DNA of 64,000 bases from an uncultured Acetobacteraceae bacterium (GTDB taxonomy: Bacteria; Pseudomonadota; Alphaproteobacteria; Acetobacterales; Acetobacteraceae), in the NCBI GenBank assembly GCA_903924985.1, contig CAIYDT010000216.1:1-64000 (forward strand), written 5' to 3'. Every line of letters starts with the position of its first letter. Positions within the stretch are counted from its first letter, which is position 1. Made by a program: the position numbers and the translations under genes. The notes below the pieces were generated by a model. That model made no database searches and was not told where the DNA came from. It saw only the letters and a list, made by a program, of their open reading frames with translations. This document shows, piece after piece, positions 8,002 to 16,234 of the stretch.

Positions 8002-9573
8002 CTATCCCTTCTCCACGCCCCAGAACACCGGGGCCGCCCCCTTCAGCTGTCCGGTTACGTTCGACCGCCACGCCGCGTGCGGCAAATATTGGCCCAGCGG
8101 GATGGTCGGTACGGTGTCGAACGCCGCCATTTGGTAGTCCCGCTCAAGCCGCCGCCGCTCCGCGTCGGTCGGGGCGTCGATCCAGGCTTCGAGGGCGGCT
8201 TCCAGCTTCGGATCGTCCGGCCAGCCGACCCAGGCCTTTGGACCGTTGCTGCGGACGATGCCCTCAAGCAACGGGTTAACGAGATCCCCGCCTGGCGCGC
8301 CACCGGGAAACATCGACCAGCCGCCCTTGTCCAACGGCTCCTTGGAGTTGCGGCGTTGCAGGATCGTACCCCAATCTACCAGTTGATCGTCGATGTTGAG
8401 TCCCACCTTGCGGAACGCGTCCACGGCCACGGTAGACAGTGCGTGATAGGCGAGCTGGTCGGTCGGGTGCATGAACGCGATGCGTTCGCCGGCATAGCCT
8501 GCCTTGTCCAGCATCGCCTTGATCTCATTCACGCTGTGCGGCTTGCTGACCGCGTCCATAGCGGCATCGTTGGCGGATTCCGAACCCGGGATGAAATAGC
8601 CGACGGGGACCCGCCACATCGCCGGGTCTTCCCCCATCGTCGCGATCATCTCGTCCTTCTGGTTGATCGCCGCTACCATCGCCCGGCGGACTCCGGGATT
8701 GGCGGTCGGCCCCTGAATGTGGTTCGGCCGCAAATGGCCGTAGGTGCCGTAGATGTCCAACAGCCCGGTGGACACGCCCTTCTGGGCTTTCAGCATCGGA
8801 ATCAGGTCGGGCTGCGGCAATTCCAGCCAGTCCACCTCGCCCGCGGCCAGCGCATTGGCCGCCGTCGCCGAATCGGGGATCACCCGCCATTCGATGCGAT
8901 CGACCTTCGCATGGTGGCCGCCGGCGAAATAGGACGGGGGTTCCGGCCGCGGCGTGTAGTGATCGAACTTCGTGAAGACGGCGCGAATGCCGGAGACATA
9001 CTCGTCCGGGACAAAGCGGAACGGGCCGCAACCGACGATCTCGGTCAGTTGCTGGTACGGGTCCGTGGCCGCCAGGCGCTCCGGCACAATCACCGGCTGC
9101 GGCTGGGCCTTCGACAGGAAATAGGGGAGCGTCGGGAATGGCTTGTGCAGGCGCCATACGATGGTGCGGTCGTCCTTGGCCTCGATCGCGGCGACCCGCG
9201 TGGCGAAGGTCGTGCTGACCTGGTCGCGCTTCAGCCACCGCTGCAATGAGGCAACGCAATCCCGCGCGAGTACCGGTGTGCCGTCGTGGAACAGCAGACC
9301 GTCGCGCAGCGTCATGGTCCAGCGCTTGCCGTCATCGTCGATGACGTGGCCTTCCACCATCAGCGGCTGGGGTTTGTAGGCGATGTCGCGGCCATACAGG
9401 GTCTCGTAGACCATCATCGCGAAATTGCGGGTGACGGTGGCGGCGGTCCAGACTGGATCGAGGCTCGTGAGGTTGGACTGCGGAACAAAGATCAAGGGGC
9501 GGCTGCCGGCCGCGATGGCGGGCCGGGCAAGCGAGGCTGCCGCGGCGCCCGCGATGAAGGTGCGTCTTTTCAT
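8002..9573 (-). CDS. Family 5 ABC solute-binding protein, Tat-type signal, no adjacent permease
   Basis: 523-residue periplasmic binding protein of the peptide/nickel/opine (SBP_bac_5) family. The start at 9573 gives MKRRTFIAGAAAASLARPA, a twin-arginine-like leader ending near AIAA; the longer track start is rejected because it precedes this leader. The mature part has PLIFVPQSNLTSLDPVWT, the LRDGLLFHDGTPV segment and EWRVIPDSATAANALAAGEVD, all typical of the family. No permease or ATPase is next to it: instead two MaoC genes, MmgE/PrpD and an acyl-CoA dehydrogenase follow in the same operon. A paralogue at 44339 is also an orphan. The ligand is probably an organic compound degraded by this operon, which is inference. 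Confidence 0.93.
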   Translation of the reverse strand: MKRRTFIAGAAAASLARPAIAAGSRPLIFVPQSNLTSLDPVWTAATVTRNFAMMVYETLYGRDIAYKPQPLMVEGHVIDDDGKRWTMTLRDGLLFHDGTPVLARDCVASLQRWLKRDQVSTTFATRVAAIEAKDDRTIVWRLHKPFPTLPYFLSKAQPQPVIVPERLAATDPYQQLTEIVGCGPFRFVPDEYVSGIRAVFTKFDHYTPRPEPPSYFAGGHHAKVDRIEWRVIPDSATAANALAAGEVDWLELPQPDLIPMLKAQKGVSTGLLDIYGTYGHLRPNHIQGPTANPGVRRAMVAAINQKDEMIATMGEDPAMWRVPVGYFIPGSESANDAAMDAVSKPHSVNEIKAMLDKAGYAGERIAFMHPTDQLAYHALSTVAVDAFRKVGLNIDDQLVDWGTILQRRNSKEPLDKGGWSMFPGGAPGGDLVNPLLEGIVRSNGPKAWVGWPDDPKLEAALEAWIDAPTDAERRRLERDYQMAAFDTVPTIPLGQYLPHAAWRSNVTGQLKGAAPVFWGVEKG

Positions 9574-9643
9574 TGGCCGTTCCCGTGGCACTTGCCATCG
9601 ATATAGGCAGAACCTTACCCCCGACCCGGCGTGCGGGAAAGAT

Positions 9644-9660
9644 ACGCCGGAAGCCGGCGT
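9644..9660. promoter_or_regulatory. Palindrome in divergent promoter region (operator candidate)
   Basis: ACGCCGGAAGCCGGCGT, a perfect 7-base inverted repeat with a 3-base spacer, lies between the divergent genes starting at 9573 and 9797. Position and symmetry suit a repressor or activator site, but no regulator gene is nearby. Confidence 0.35.
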
Positions 9661-9718
9661 GTGCCGAGGATGACGAATGAGGAATCTGGACCCGTTGTCT
9701 CCGTTCATCGGATTGCCT

Positions 9719-9732
9719 TGGGCGAACGCCCA
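9719..9732. promoter_or_regulatory. Palindrome TGGGCGAACGCCCA (operator candidate)
   Basis: A perfect 14-base palindrome about 65 bases before the CoA-transferase start at 9797. It is the second symmetrical site in this 223-base divergent region. The protein that might bind it is unknown. Confidence 0.35.
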
Positions 9733-9796
9733 GCGAACCTCGACAGGGGATGCCAACCCGTCCTAGATCAACGGCTTCAAGCGAGGGGAAACGAGA

Positions 9797-10963
9797 ATGC
9801 TGCCGGCGGTGCTCGACGATTTGGTGGTGCTGGATCTCAGCCAAGGAATCGCGGGACCGATCTGCGCCCGGCTGCTCGGCGACCATGGTGCCGACGTCAT
9901 CAAGGTCGAACCGCCGAACGGCGATTACGGACGGCGCATGCCGCCATTCTTCCAGGACGACCCGCATCCGGAAAAAAGCCTGTTCTTCCTGATGGCCAAC
10001 CTGAACAAGCGCGGCATCGTGCTGGATCTGGAGACGCCGCTCGGGGTGTCGCGGCTGCGGCAGTTGGCCCGTTCGGCGGACGTGATCGTCGAGAATTTCA
10101 CGCCCGGCTATCTGGCCTCCTTGGGTCTCGATCACGCGACCCTCGTTCAGGACAACCCCGGACTGGTGATGACGTCCATCACGCCGTTCGGCCAGACCGG
10201 CCCCTACAGCCGGTACAAGGGCGATGAGATCGTCACCTACGCCACCAGCGGCATCATGGCGATCAGCGGCACCTCCGACCGGGAGCCATTGAAGCACGGC
10301 GGCGTTCCGGGCGAGTACGAGTCGGCCATGAACGGCATGCTGGCGACCAATGTCGCGATCCTGGTGCGCGACATGACCGGCGTTGGACGGCATGTGGATG
10401 TGTCGATGCAGGAGGTTGTAGCCTCCTCGCTGGTGATCGAGCAGCCCTGGTACAGTTTTGCCGGCGGCGTGCAGGGCCGCCGGCATGTCGAGGGGACCAA
10501 TTTCGGGCAGGTGATGCCCTGCAAGGACGGCTATTTCATCAGCCAGGAAGGCGGCGGCGCCACCTGGGAGACGATCGCCGACTTCTACGGGCGCCCGGAA
10601 CTGAAGGAGCCGCGCTTCGCCGAGCCGGCACAGCGCATGCGGAACGCCCATGAGATGGATCCATTCATCCTGGAGGCGACCAAGGACCGCACCATGGCCG
10701 AGCTGTTTAATACGGCATCCGAGAAGTTCCGCCTTCTGTTCGGAATCGTGCAAACGCCGGCAGACCTCGCGCGTTGCGGACAGCTTGAAGCGAGGGGATT
10801 TTTCCAGGAGGTCGATCACCCGGTGATCGGCAAGATTCGGGTCCCATTCCGGTTGTGGAACATGAGTGCCGGAGGGGCGACCTACCGCGCGCCAGCGCCT
10901 TTGCTGGGGCAGCATAACGCGGAAGTGTTTCAGACGCTCGAAGTATCCAGCGGCGCGATTTGA
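9797..10963 (+). CDS. Class III CoA-transferase (CaiB/BaiF) with Glu at the usual Asp position
   Basis: 388-residue class III CoA-transferase; the family moves CoA between carboxylic acids through an enzyme aspartyl-CoA thioester. The N-terminal GPICARLLGDHGADVIKVE and the TSITPFGQTGPYSRY segment identify the family. Where relatives have the catalytic aspartate (VDxxxG helix), this protein reads VPGEYESAMNG, with glutamate by my alignment. The next gene, twenty bases on, is a second family member with a normal aspartate, so the two may form a heteromeric enzyme in which only one chain is catalytic. First gene of the plus-strand operon to 13924. The family call is firm; the residue assignment is by eye. 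Confidence 0.92.
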   Translation: MLPAVLDDLVVLDLSQGIAGPICARLLGDHGADVIKVEPPNGDYGRRMPPFFQDDPHPEKSLFFLMANLNKRGIVLDLETPLGVSRLRQLARSADVIVENFTPGYLASLGLDHATLVQDNPGLVMTSITPFGQTGPYSRYKGDEIVTYATSGIMAISGTSDREPLKHGGVPGEYESAMNGMLATNVAILVRDMTGVGRHVDVSMQEVVASSLVIEQPWYSFAGGVQGRRHVEGTNFGQVMPCKDGYFISQEGGGATWETIADFYGRPELKEPRFAEPAQRMRNAHEMDPFILEATKDRTMAELFNTASEKFRLLFGIVQTPADLARCGQLEARGFFQEVDHPVIGKIRVPFRLWNMSAGGATYRAPAPLLGQHNAEVFQTLEVSSGAI

Positions 10964-10982
10964 CCGGAGGCGGCGAGACAGA

Positions 10983-12368
10983 ATGACGGACGATACCGAA
11001 AACGCGGGTCGGGAAGCGAAGCTTCCGCTCTCCGGGATGCGAGTCATCGACATCAGCAACGTCTTCTCGTTGCCTTATGCGGCCGGCCTGCTGACCGATC
11101 TTGGCGCTGAGGTGATCAAGATAGAAGGTCCCGCGCGAATCGACACCACACGGGGCGGAAATTTTTCGGCCGTCTATGCGGATAACGAGCCGGGCGAGGA
11201 TCCGTGGAACCGTACCGCCACGTTCAACCTGCTGAATCGCGGCAAAAAATCGCTCACGCTCGATTTGCGCGAGCCAGCCGGACGCGACGTCCTGCGCGAC
11301 CTCATTAAGGTGAGCGATATCCTGGCGGAGAATTTCACCCCGCGGGTCATGCGCGGCTGGGGGTTGGATTATCCGAACGCGACCAAACTCAATCCCAACC
11401 TGATCATGCTCTCCTGCAGCGGTTACGGGCGGGAAGGGCCCTATGCCACGTACCCCGGGCAGGCCACCACGATGGAAGCCACGCACGGATTGACGCATGT
11501 CACCGGATACCGCGGCGGAGAGCCATCGAAAGCCGGCCAGTCCTTCGTCGATTTTCTCGCCAGTTGGGCTTTGGTGATGGGCACGACGCTGGCGGTGCGC
11601 TACCGTAACCGTTTTTCCAAGGGCATTTGGATCGATGTCGCCATGTATCAGCTCGGCTGTTCCATGGTGTCCGATTACATCCTCGATTGGGAAGCGAACG
11701 GGCGGCTGGGCGAACGAATCGGCAATCGTCATCCGTGGCTGGCACCGCAAGGCTGTTATCGTTGCGCTGGGGACGACGATTGGTGCGTCGTGTCGGTGCA
11801 CGACGATGAGGAGTGGGCCGGATTGTGCCGGATGATCGGGCAGCCGGACCTCGCGGGCGATTCGCGCTTCGCCACCAACGAAGCCCGTATGCGCAACCAT
11901 GATGAGATCGACACGATCATCGGAGCATGGACCCAAGGGGTTGGAAAATTCGACGCGATGCACGCGTTTCAGGCAGCCGGCGTGCGCGCGGGTGCGGTGT
12001 TCGATGGGCGGGACATGCACCTGGATCGCCATGCCAAGGCCCGCGGTATGCTGGAGCTTCAACGGTTTCCGCCGGAACGAAAAATCGGCGACCGCCCCAT
12101 CATCGGCCGGCCGTGGCGGCTGAGCGGCCTGCCGCTGTCCGTTCGCGGTCCTGGACCGATGCTCGGTCAACATAATCGAGACGTCCTCCAGGGCATATTG
12201 GGATACGACGACGCGCGTTACGCGGCGCTGGAACAGAGCGGCATCATCGCGACTCAGCCAACTTCGTTGCGTCCGATCGTGCGCATGGGGATGGACGAGC
12301 GCGTCAAACGTGGGCGGTTGGCGTCCTGGGATCCGGACTACAAGGAACGGCTGGGTCTCAAAGACTGA
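10983..12368 (+). CDS. Class III CoA-transferase (CaiB/BaiF), catalytic Asp present
   Basis: 461-residue class III CoA-transferase starting at the ATG with GGAGG upstream; the 39-codon longer start in the track lies inside the previous gene. Family landmarks are LPYAAGLLTDLGAEVIKIEG, NRGKKSLTLDLREPAGRD and CSGYGREGPYATYPG. The catalytic aspartate is seen in SFVDFLASWALVMG. The C-terminus carries the usual MLGQHNRDVLQ. It directly follows another CoA-transferase gene (9797) and precedes an SMP-30-type gene by eighteen bases, so the three are probably co-transcribed. Likely role: activation of the pathway acid to its CoA ester using a short acyl-CoA donor. Substrate and donor are not evident. 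Confidence 0.93.
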   Translation: MTDDTENAGREAKLPLSGMRVIDISNVFSLPYAAGLLTDLGAEVIKIEGPARIDTTRGGNFSAVYADNEPGEDPWNRTATFNLLNRGKKSLTLDLREPAGRDVLRDLIKVSDILAENFTPRVMRGWGLDYPNATKLNPNLIMLSCSGYGREGPYATYPGQATTMEATHGLTHVTGYRGGEPSKAGQSFVDFLASWALVMGTTLAVRYRNRFSKGIWIDVAMYQLGCSMVSDYILDWEANGRLGERIGNRHPWLAPQGCYRCAGDDDWCVVSVHDDEEWAGLCRMIGQPDLAGDSRFATNEARMRNHDEIDTIIGAWTQGVGKFDAMHAFQAAGVRAGAVFDGRDMHLDRHAKARGMLELQRFPPERKIGDRPIIGRPWRLSGLPLSVRGPGPMLGQHNRDVLQGILGYDDARYAALEQSGIIATQPTSLRPIVRMGMDERVKRGRLASWDPDYKERLGLKD

Positions 12369-12386
12369 ACGATAGGGAGTATGGCC

Positions 12387-13301
12387 ATGGAAACGCGGAT
12401 CGAACAACTCGCTCCCGAGTTGGATGGGGTACTATCGGTATCGGAACCGGTGCGGAGGCTCGCGGATGGTTTTGGCGGGCCGAAAGGGCCGGCGGAAGGG
12501 CCGGTCTGGTGGCACGAAGGCGGCTACCTGCTGTTCAGCGACATCAACAGCAACCGCCGGATGAAGTACCAGCCCGGCAGCGGCGTGTCCGTATTCAAGG
12601 AACGGACCAACTATGCCAACGGACTGACCCGCGACATGCAGGGGCGGCTGGTGGCCTGCGAGAACGCCGCCCGCCGCGTCACCAGGCTGGAGCACGATGG
12701 CAGCACCACGGTCATCATGAACAGCTTCGGCGGCAAGCGGCTCTACCGTCCGAACGATGTGGTGGTGCGGTCCGATGGCTGCATCTATTTCACCGATCCC
12801 TGGACCGGAAACCGTCCGACGGAAGAGTGGGACCAGACGGTCCCCGGTGTGTACCGGGTGACCCCCGACCTCGGCACGAAGTCGCTGCTGGCCGCCGATT
12901 TCGTCATGCCGAACGGATTGGCGTTTTCGCCCGATGAAACAGTGCTTTATATCAACGACTCGCGGCGCGGGCATATCAGGGCCTTCGACATCGCGCCATC
13001 CGGCATGCTGGCGAAACACACCGACCGCGTCTTCGCCGATTTGCGCGGCGATGAGCCGGGTGTTCCCGACGGCATGAAAGTCGATACCGCGGGCAATGTC
13101 TTTTGCGGCGGTTCGGGCGGCCTGTGGATCATGGACTCCAACGGCAAGAAGCTGGGCCGTATCGTGCACGGATCGAATGCGACGACCAACATGGCGTTTG
13201 GCGGCGATGACTGGAAGACGCTGTATTTCACCACCCACCACGAATTGTGGTCGGTGAACGTGAAAATCCCCGGCGTCCCGGTCCCGGCGCCGAAGCGGTA
13301 G
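12387..13301 (+). CDS. SMP-30/gluconolactonase family protein
   Basis: About 304-residue six-bladed beta-propeller of the SMP-30/gluconolactonase/LRE group, metal-dependent lactonases. The metal-site residues typical of the family appear as AEGPVW, NGLT, RPNDVVV, MPNGLAFSPDE and VPDGMKVD along the chain. The ATG at 12387 has AGGGAG seven bases upstream; the track start at 12381 would leave only one base of spacing. There is no signal peptide, so it is probably cytoplasmic. It follows two CoA-transferase genes and precedes a phosphoesterase, and may open a lactone intermediate of the same pathway. The family is firm, the substrate unknown. Confidence 0.88.
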   Translation: METRIEQLAPELDGVLSVSEPVRRLADGFGGPKGPAEGPVWWHEGGYLLFSDINSNRRMKYQPGSGVSVFKERTNYANGLTRDMQGRLVACENAARRVTRLEHDGSTTVIMNSFGGKRLYRPNDVVVRSDGCIYFTDPWTGNRPTEEWDQTVPGVYRVTPDLGTKSLLAADFVMPNGLAFSPDETVLYINDSRRGHIRAFDIAPSGMLAKHTDRVFADLRGDEPGVPDGMKVDTAGNVFCGGSGGLWIMDSNGKKLGRIVHGSNATTNMAFGGDDWKTLYFTTHHELWSVNVKIPGVPVPAPKR

Positions 13302-13318
13302 CCGCCGCGGGAGGTCTG

Positions 13319-13924
13319 GTGAAGCTCGGTATTATTTCAGATGTCCATTGCAACCTGCGTGGGCTGCGGCAGGCGCTCGCCGCTATGGACGACGTCGATG
13401 AAGTGCTGTGTCTCGGCGATATCATCGACGCGGGACGATTTTCCAACGACGTCATTGCCGCCCTGAAGGCGCGCGGGGCGCACGTGATACTGGGCAATCA
13501 TGAGGAGGTGTTTCTATCGCGCGAGGCCGAACGCGCGCGGGACGGCAACGGGATCGACCGCTCGTTGGTGAAATGGCTGGCGGACCAGCCGTTGCGGAAA
13601 ACGCTGGAGACCGGCGGGAAGAAGGTGCTGATGATCCATTCCACGCCCTGGGAACCGCGCGGGGACTACATCTTCCCTCACAGCGAGCACCTGGAACGTT
13701 TCGGCGAGGCGGATGCGGATTTCGTGTTGTATGGGCACACGCATGCCCAGGTCGTGCGGCGCTTCGGACGCGTGCTGGTGATCAACCCGGGATCGGCCGG
13801 CGAGGCACATTATGACGGCGATTCCTGGCGCCTCAGTTGCGCGATCCTCGATACCGTGACCGGGGAGGTGGATCGGATCGGCTTCCCGGATCCGCGGTAT
13901 GGGGAGCGGGGTGGGGGCGGTTAA
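13319..13924 (+). CDS. Metallophosphoesterase, YfcE-like
   Basis: 201-residue calcineurin-type phosphoesterase beginning at a GTG with GGGAGG just upstream; the longer ATG start in the track would lie inside the SMP-30 gene. The dimetal-site motifs are complete: ISDVH, LGDIIDAG, LGNHEE, the MIHSTPW histidine and GHTHAQ. The GSAGEAHYDGDSW near the C-terminus matches small bacterial phosphodiesterases of the YfcE type. It is the last gene of the 9797-13924 operon and ends eighteen bases from a convergent membrane-protein gene. The physiological substrate is unknown. Confidence 0.9.
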   Translation: MKLGIISDVHCNLRGLRQALAAMDDVDEVLCLGDIIDAGRFSNDVIAALKARGAHVILGNHEEVFLSREAERARDGNGIDRSLVKWLADQPLRKTLETGGKKVLMIHSTPWEPRGDYIFPHSEHLERFGEADADFVLYGHTHAQVVRRFGRVLVINPGSAGEAHYDGDSWRLSCAILDTVTGEVDRIGFPDPRYGERGGGG

Positions 13925-13942
13925 CCGTGGACGCGGGATGTC

Positions 13943-14539
13943 TCACAGACCGGTGACGAACTTCGCCATCACCACGATGATCGCCACCTGCATCGTTCCT
14001 TGCAGTGCCACGGCGTACACGTAGCGCTTCATCAGCCGGCCGATGCGCGCGCCATCGGGAACGGTCTTGCGCATCTCGAAGTAGACCATGAGGTTGGCCG
14101 GCAGCAGCACGCCCAGGCCTTGAACTGTCAGGATTGCGAGGATTCCCAGCGCCGCCAGCACCCAGCCATATTGCGGCCAGGGGAGGTCGAGAAAGCCTAG
14201 GTCTCGAGCGTGAAACCAGCCGGTAGTGCCGGTGATGATGGATAGGGTGGGCAGCAGGAACAGCGTTTTCGGCATCAGCCGCAGGACAATCGCACGCCGC
14301 GCCGGCGGCGGCAGGCGACGCATGATCGGGCCAACGACGAAGCCCATGAACAGGTCGATGCCGGTCCACAACACGCCGCACATCACATGCACGAAATTGA
14401 GCGCCCAGGGACTGTCGACCATGATTGTCGCGATCATCGCACAAAGCGCGAGACCGACCCAGATCAGGTTGCGCGAATCGATCGGCGGGACGCCGGAAAG
14501 AGGATCCTCAGCCGGCCCCTTCATCGACTGCGACATCAT
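13943..14539 (-). CDS. Integral membrane protein of unknown function
   Basis: 198 residues with about four to five hydrophobic segments (roughly 25-42, 50-75, 88-108, 125-152, 175-195). The second carries a histidine next to a CGVLWTG motif (NFVHVMCGVLWTGIDLF), which resembles haem- or copper-associated membrane proteins of the CopD/DUF2269 type, but I cannot place it firmly. It is a monocistronic minus-strand gene, convergent with the phosphoesterase and divergent from the VOC/ABC operon. No enzymatic motif is seen. Confidence 0.75.
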   Translation of the reverse strand: MMSQSMKGPAEDPLSGVPPIDSRNLIWVGLALCAMIATIMVDSPWALNFVHVMCGVLWTGIDLFMGFVVGPIMRRLPPPARRAIVLRLMPKTLFLLPTLSIITGTTGWFHARDLGFLDLPWPQYGWVLAALGILAILTVQGLGVLLPANLMVYFEMRKTVPDGARIGRLMKRYVYAVALQGTMQVAIIVVMAKFVTGL

Positions 14540-14687
14540 CTGCTCCCTTTTCGCTGCCCGTGGCCGGCAGTGGAATTCCCGGTATGCGAAGTCCGCTGGT
14601 CCGGAAGGCAGTCTAGGTTCCGGATCGTGCCGCCGGCAACGGCGCGCATTCCGATGAGTTCGTCCGCCGGATACCCGGGTTCGCTCG

Positions 14688-14701
14688 TTGATTCAGGTCA
14701 A
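14688..14701. promoter_or_regulatory. FNR/FixK-type box (one mismatch)
   Basis: TTGATTCAGGTCAA fits the FNR/FixK consensus TTGAT-N4-ATCAA with one mismatch in the right half. It lies 53 bases before the ATG of the VOC gene that heads the 14754-22804 operon, a typical activator position. One of four such sites in the window. Confidence 0.5.
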
Positions 14702-14753
14702 AGACAAAAAGCCCGCCGTACACACAGCTTGCCGGAGCGTTCAGGAGGTTGCC

Positions 14754-15155
14754 ATGCCGACATACCGTTACGACCACGTGCACCTACGCAGCATCGACCC
14801 GGACGCCATGGCTGGGTTCTTCGAGCGTATGTTCGGCGCCGAGGTGGTGCGCGGCACCTACGCAGCCGGCACTTTCTACCCCGGCGAGCCGCGTGTGTTC
14901 GTGAAGCTCGGCGGGCAGACCGTGCTGATCGCGCCGCCGCATCACGATGAGCCGACCGGGCCCGCGCCGAGCTTCCCCTACTATGGCGTCGAGCATATCG
15001 GGCTGACCGTGGACGATATCGACGCGGCGGTGGCCGATCTGCGTGCCAAGGGCGCCAAATTCGCGGTGGAGCCGATGGACTACTCGGCCGGCACGCGCCT
15101 CGCGTTCATCCGCGGGCCAGAGGGCGTGATGGTCGAGATCGTGCAACGACGCTGA
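14754..15155 (+). CDS. VOC family (glyoxalase/extradiol-dioxygenase fold) protein
   Basis: 133-residue vicinal-oxygen-chelate protein starting at the ATG preceded by AGGAGG. The fold is seen as two beta-alpha-beta-beta-beta halves, with likely metal ligands in YDHVHLR, GVEHIGL and MVEIVQ. VOC enzymes include lactoylglutathione lyases, epimerases and ring-cleavage dioxygenases; the methylmalonyl-CoA-epimerase-like spacing VDDIDAAVADLRAKG is compatible with isomerase activity, but this is a guess. It is the first gene of an operon with an ABC importer, a ThDP enzyme, MmgE/PrpD and a flavoprotein, and is preceded by an FNR-type box. Confidence 0.85.
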   Translation: MPTYRYDHVHLRSIDPDAMAGFFERMFGAEVVRGTYAAGTFYPGEPRVFVKLGGQTVLIAPPHHDEPTGPAPSFPYYGVEHIGLTVDDIDAAVADLRAKGAKFAVEPMDYSAGTRLAFIRGPEGVMVEIVQRR

Positions 15156-15190
15156 CCGGTGGCGAAAACGCCGTCCAACGGAGGAAATTC

Positions 15191-16234
15191 ATGGCATTCA
15201 TACTACCCAGGCGTACGATCCTGATCGCCACGGTCGCCACCATGGCCCTGACCCGGCGGGCGTCCGCGGTCGGCAAGGGCGTCGCCACCTATCCGGTCGC
15301 GGTGCCTGCTTACCTGCAGATGTACCTCGCCCAGGAGCTGGGCTATCTCAAGGACGAGGGCTTCGAATTCAGGCTGGTGCAAGGAGGCAGCGGCGTGAAG
15401 TCGCGTGAAATCATGGCATCGGGGGAGGCGGATTTTGCCATCGAGGACATCGTTCACTGCCTGCAACTCAATAATCGCGGCCGCCCGGCGCGGGCGGTGA
15501 ACGCGGCCGACACCCGCTCTCCCAGCCAGTATTTCCTGATCAGAAAGGACCTGTTCGACCAAGGGATCGATACAATCCAAAAACTCGCGGCATGGAAGCG
15601 TCCCGACGGGCGCAAGCCTATCTTCGGGGTCTCATCGCTGGGCGGCACCGCGCATCTCTGGGCAAATTTTTTCATGGAGCATTACGGCCTGGCAGAGCAG
15701 GTAACCTGGGTCGGCGTGGGCAATGTCGATACCATGCTGGGATCTCTGAAGACAAAACAGATCGACGCGCTGGCTGCCCCTGCCTCCCTGAAAGTAGACG
15801 CGGAAAGTCATGACTGGGGCCGGACGATCTACCACGGTTCGGACGAAAAAGTGTGGAATGAGATCGTCGGCGGCAACGTCCCGGTAAACGCCAATATTTG
15901 CCTGCTTAGCACGATTAAGAAGGAACCGGAAAAAGTTCAAGCCTACACGAATGCCGTTTACCGCGCTGCCCAATGGGTCAAAACCCACACGGCCGATCAG
16001 ATTTATGACCATATAGAAACCTATGTCGGCAGCACCTCACGCGAGGGAAACCTGTTGGAAATTCAGACGATGAAGGAGGTGACCGACTACAACGGCTTGA
16101 TCGATCCAGCGACCTATGAGCGCGGCGGCAAATGCTGGTATCGAGAACTGACCGGTATCAAACCGATCCCGCTGACCGAGGTTTTCGACGACAGTTTCCT
16201 GCGCAAGGCGCAAGCGAGATATCCCGCCGGATGA
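15191..16234 (+). CDS. ABC transporter substrate-binding protein, NMT1/SsuA-like
   Basis: 347-residue periplasmic binding protein of the NMT1/THI5 or sulfonate/taurine type. The N-terminus (PRRTILIATVATMALTRRASA) is an export signal with paired arginines. Family-like segments are YLQMYLAQELGYLKDEGFEF, GEADFAIEDI and the GVSSLGGTAHLWANFF turn. The gene overlaps the downstream ATPase gene as ATGA, and permease and ATPase follow, so this is a complete importer. Relatives carry sulfonates, nitriles, pyrimidine precursors or aromatic acids; the neighbouring catabolic genes favour a carboxylic or aromatic acid, which is inference. Confidence 0.92.
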   Translation: MAFILPRRTILIATVATMALTRRASAVGKGVATYPVAVPAYLQMYLAQELGYLKDEGFEFRLVQGGSGVKSREIMASGEADFAIEDIVHCLQLNNRGRPARAVNAADTRSPSQYFLIRKDLFDQGIDTIQKLAAWKRPDGRKPIFGVSSLGGTAHLWANFFMEHYGLAEQVTWVGVGNVDTMLGSLKTKQIDALAAPASLKVDAESHDWGRTIYHGSDEKVWNEIVGGNVPVNANICLLSTIKKEPEKVQAYTNAVYRAAQWVKTHTADQIYDHIETYVGSTSREGNLLEIQTMKEVTDYNGLIDPATYERGGKCWYRELTGIKPIPLTEVFDDSFLRKAQARYPAG

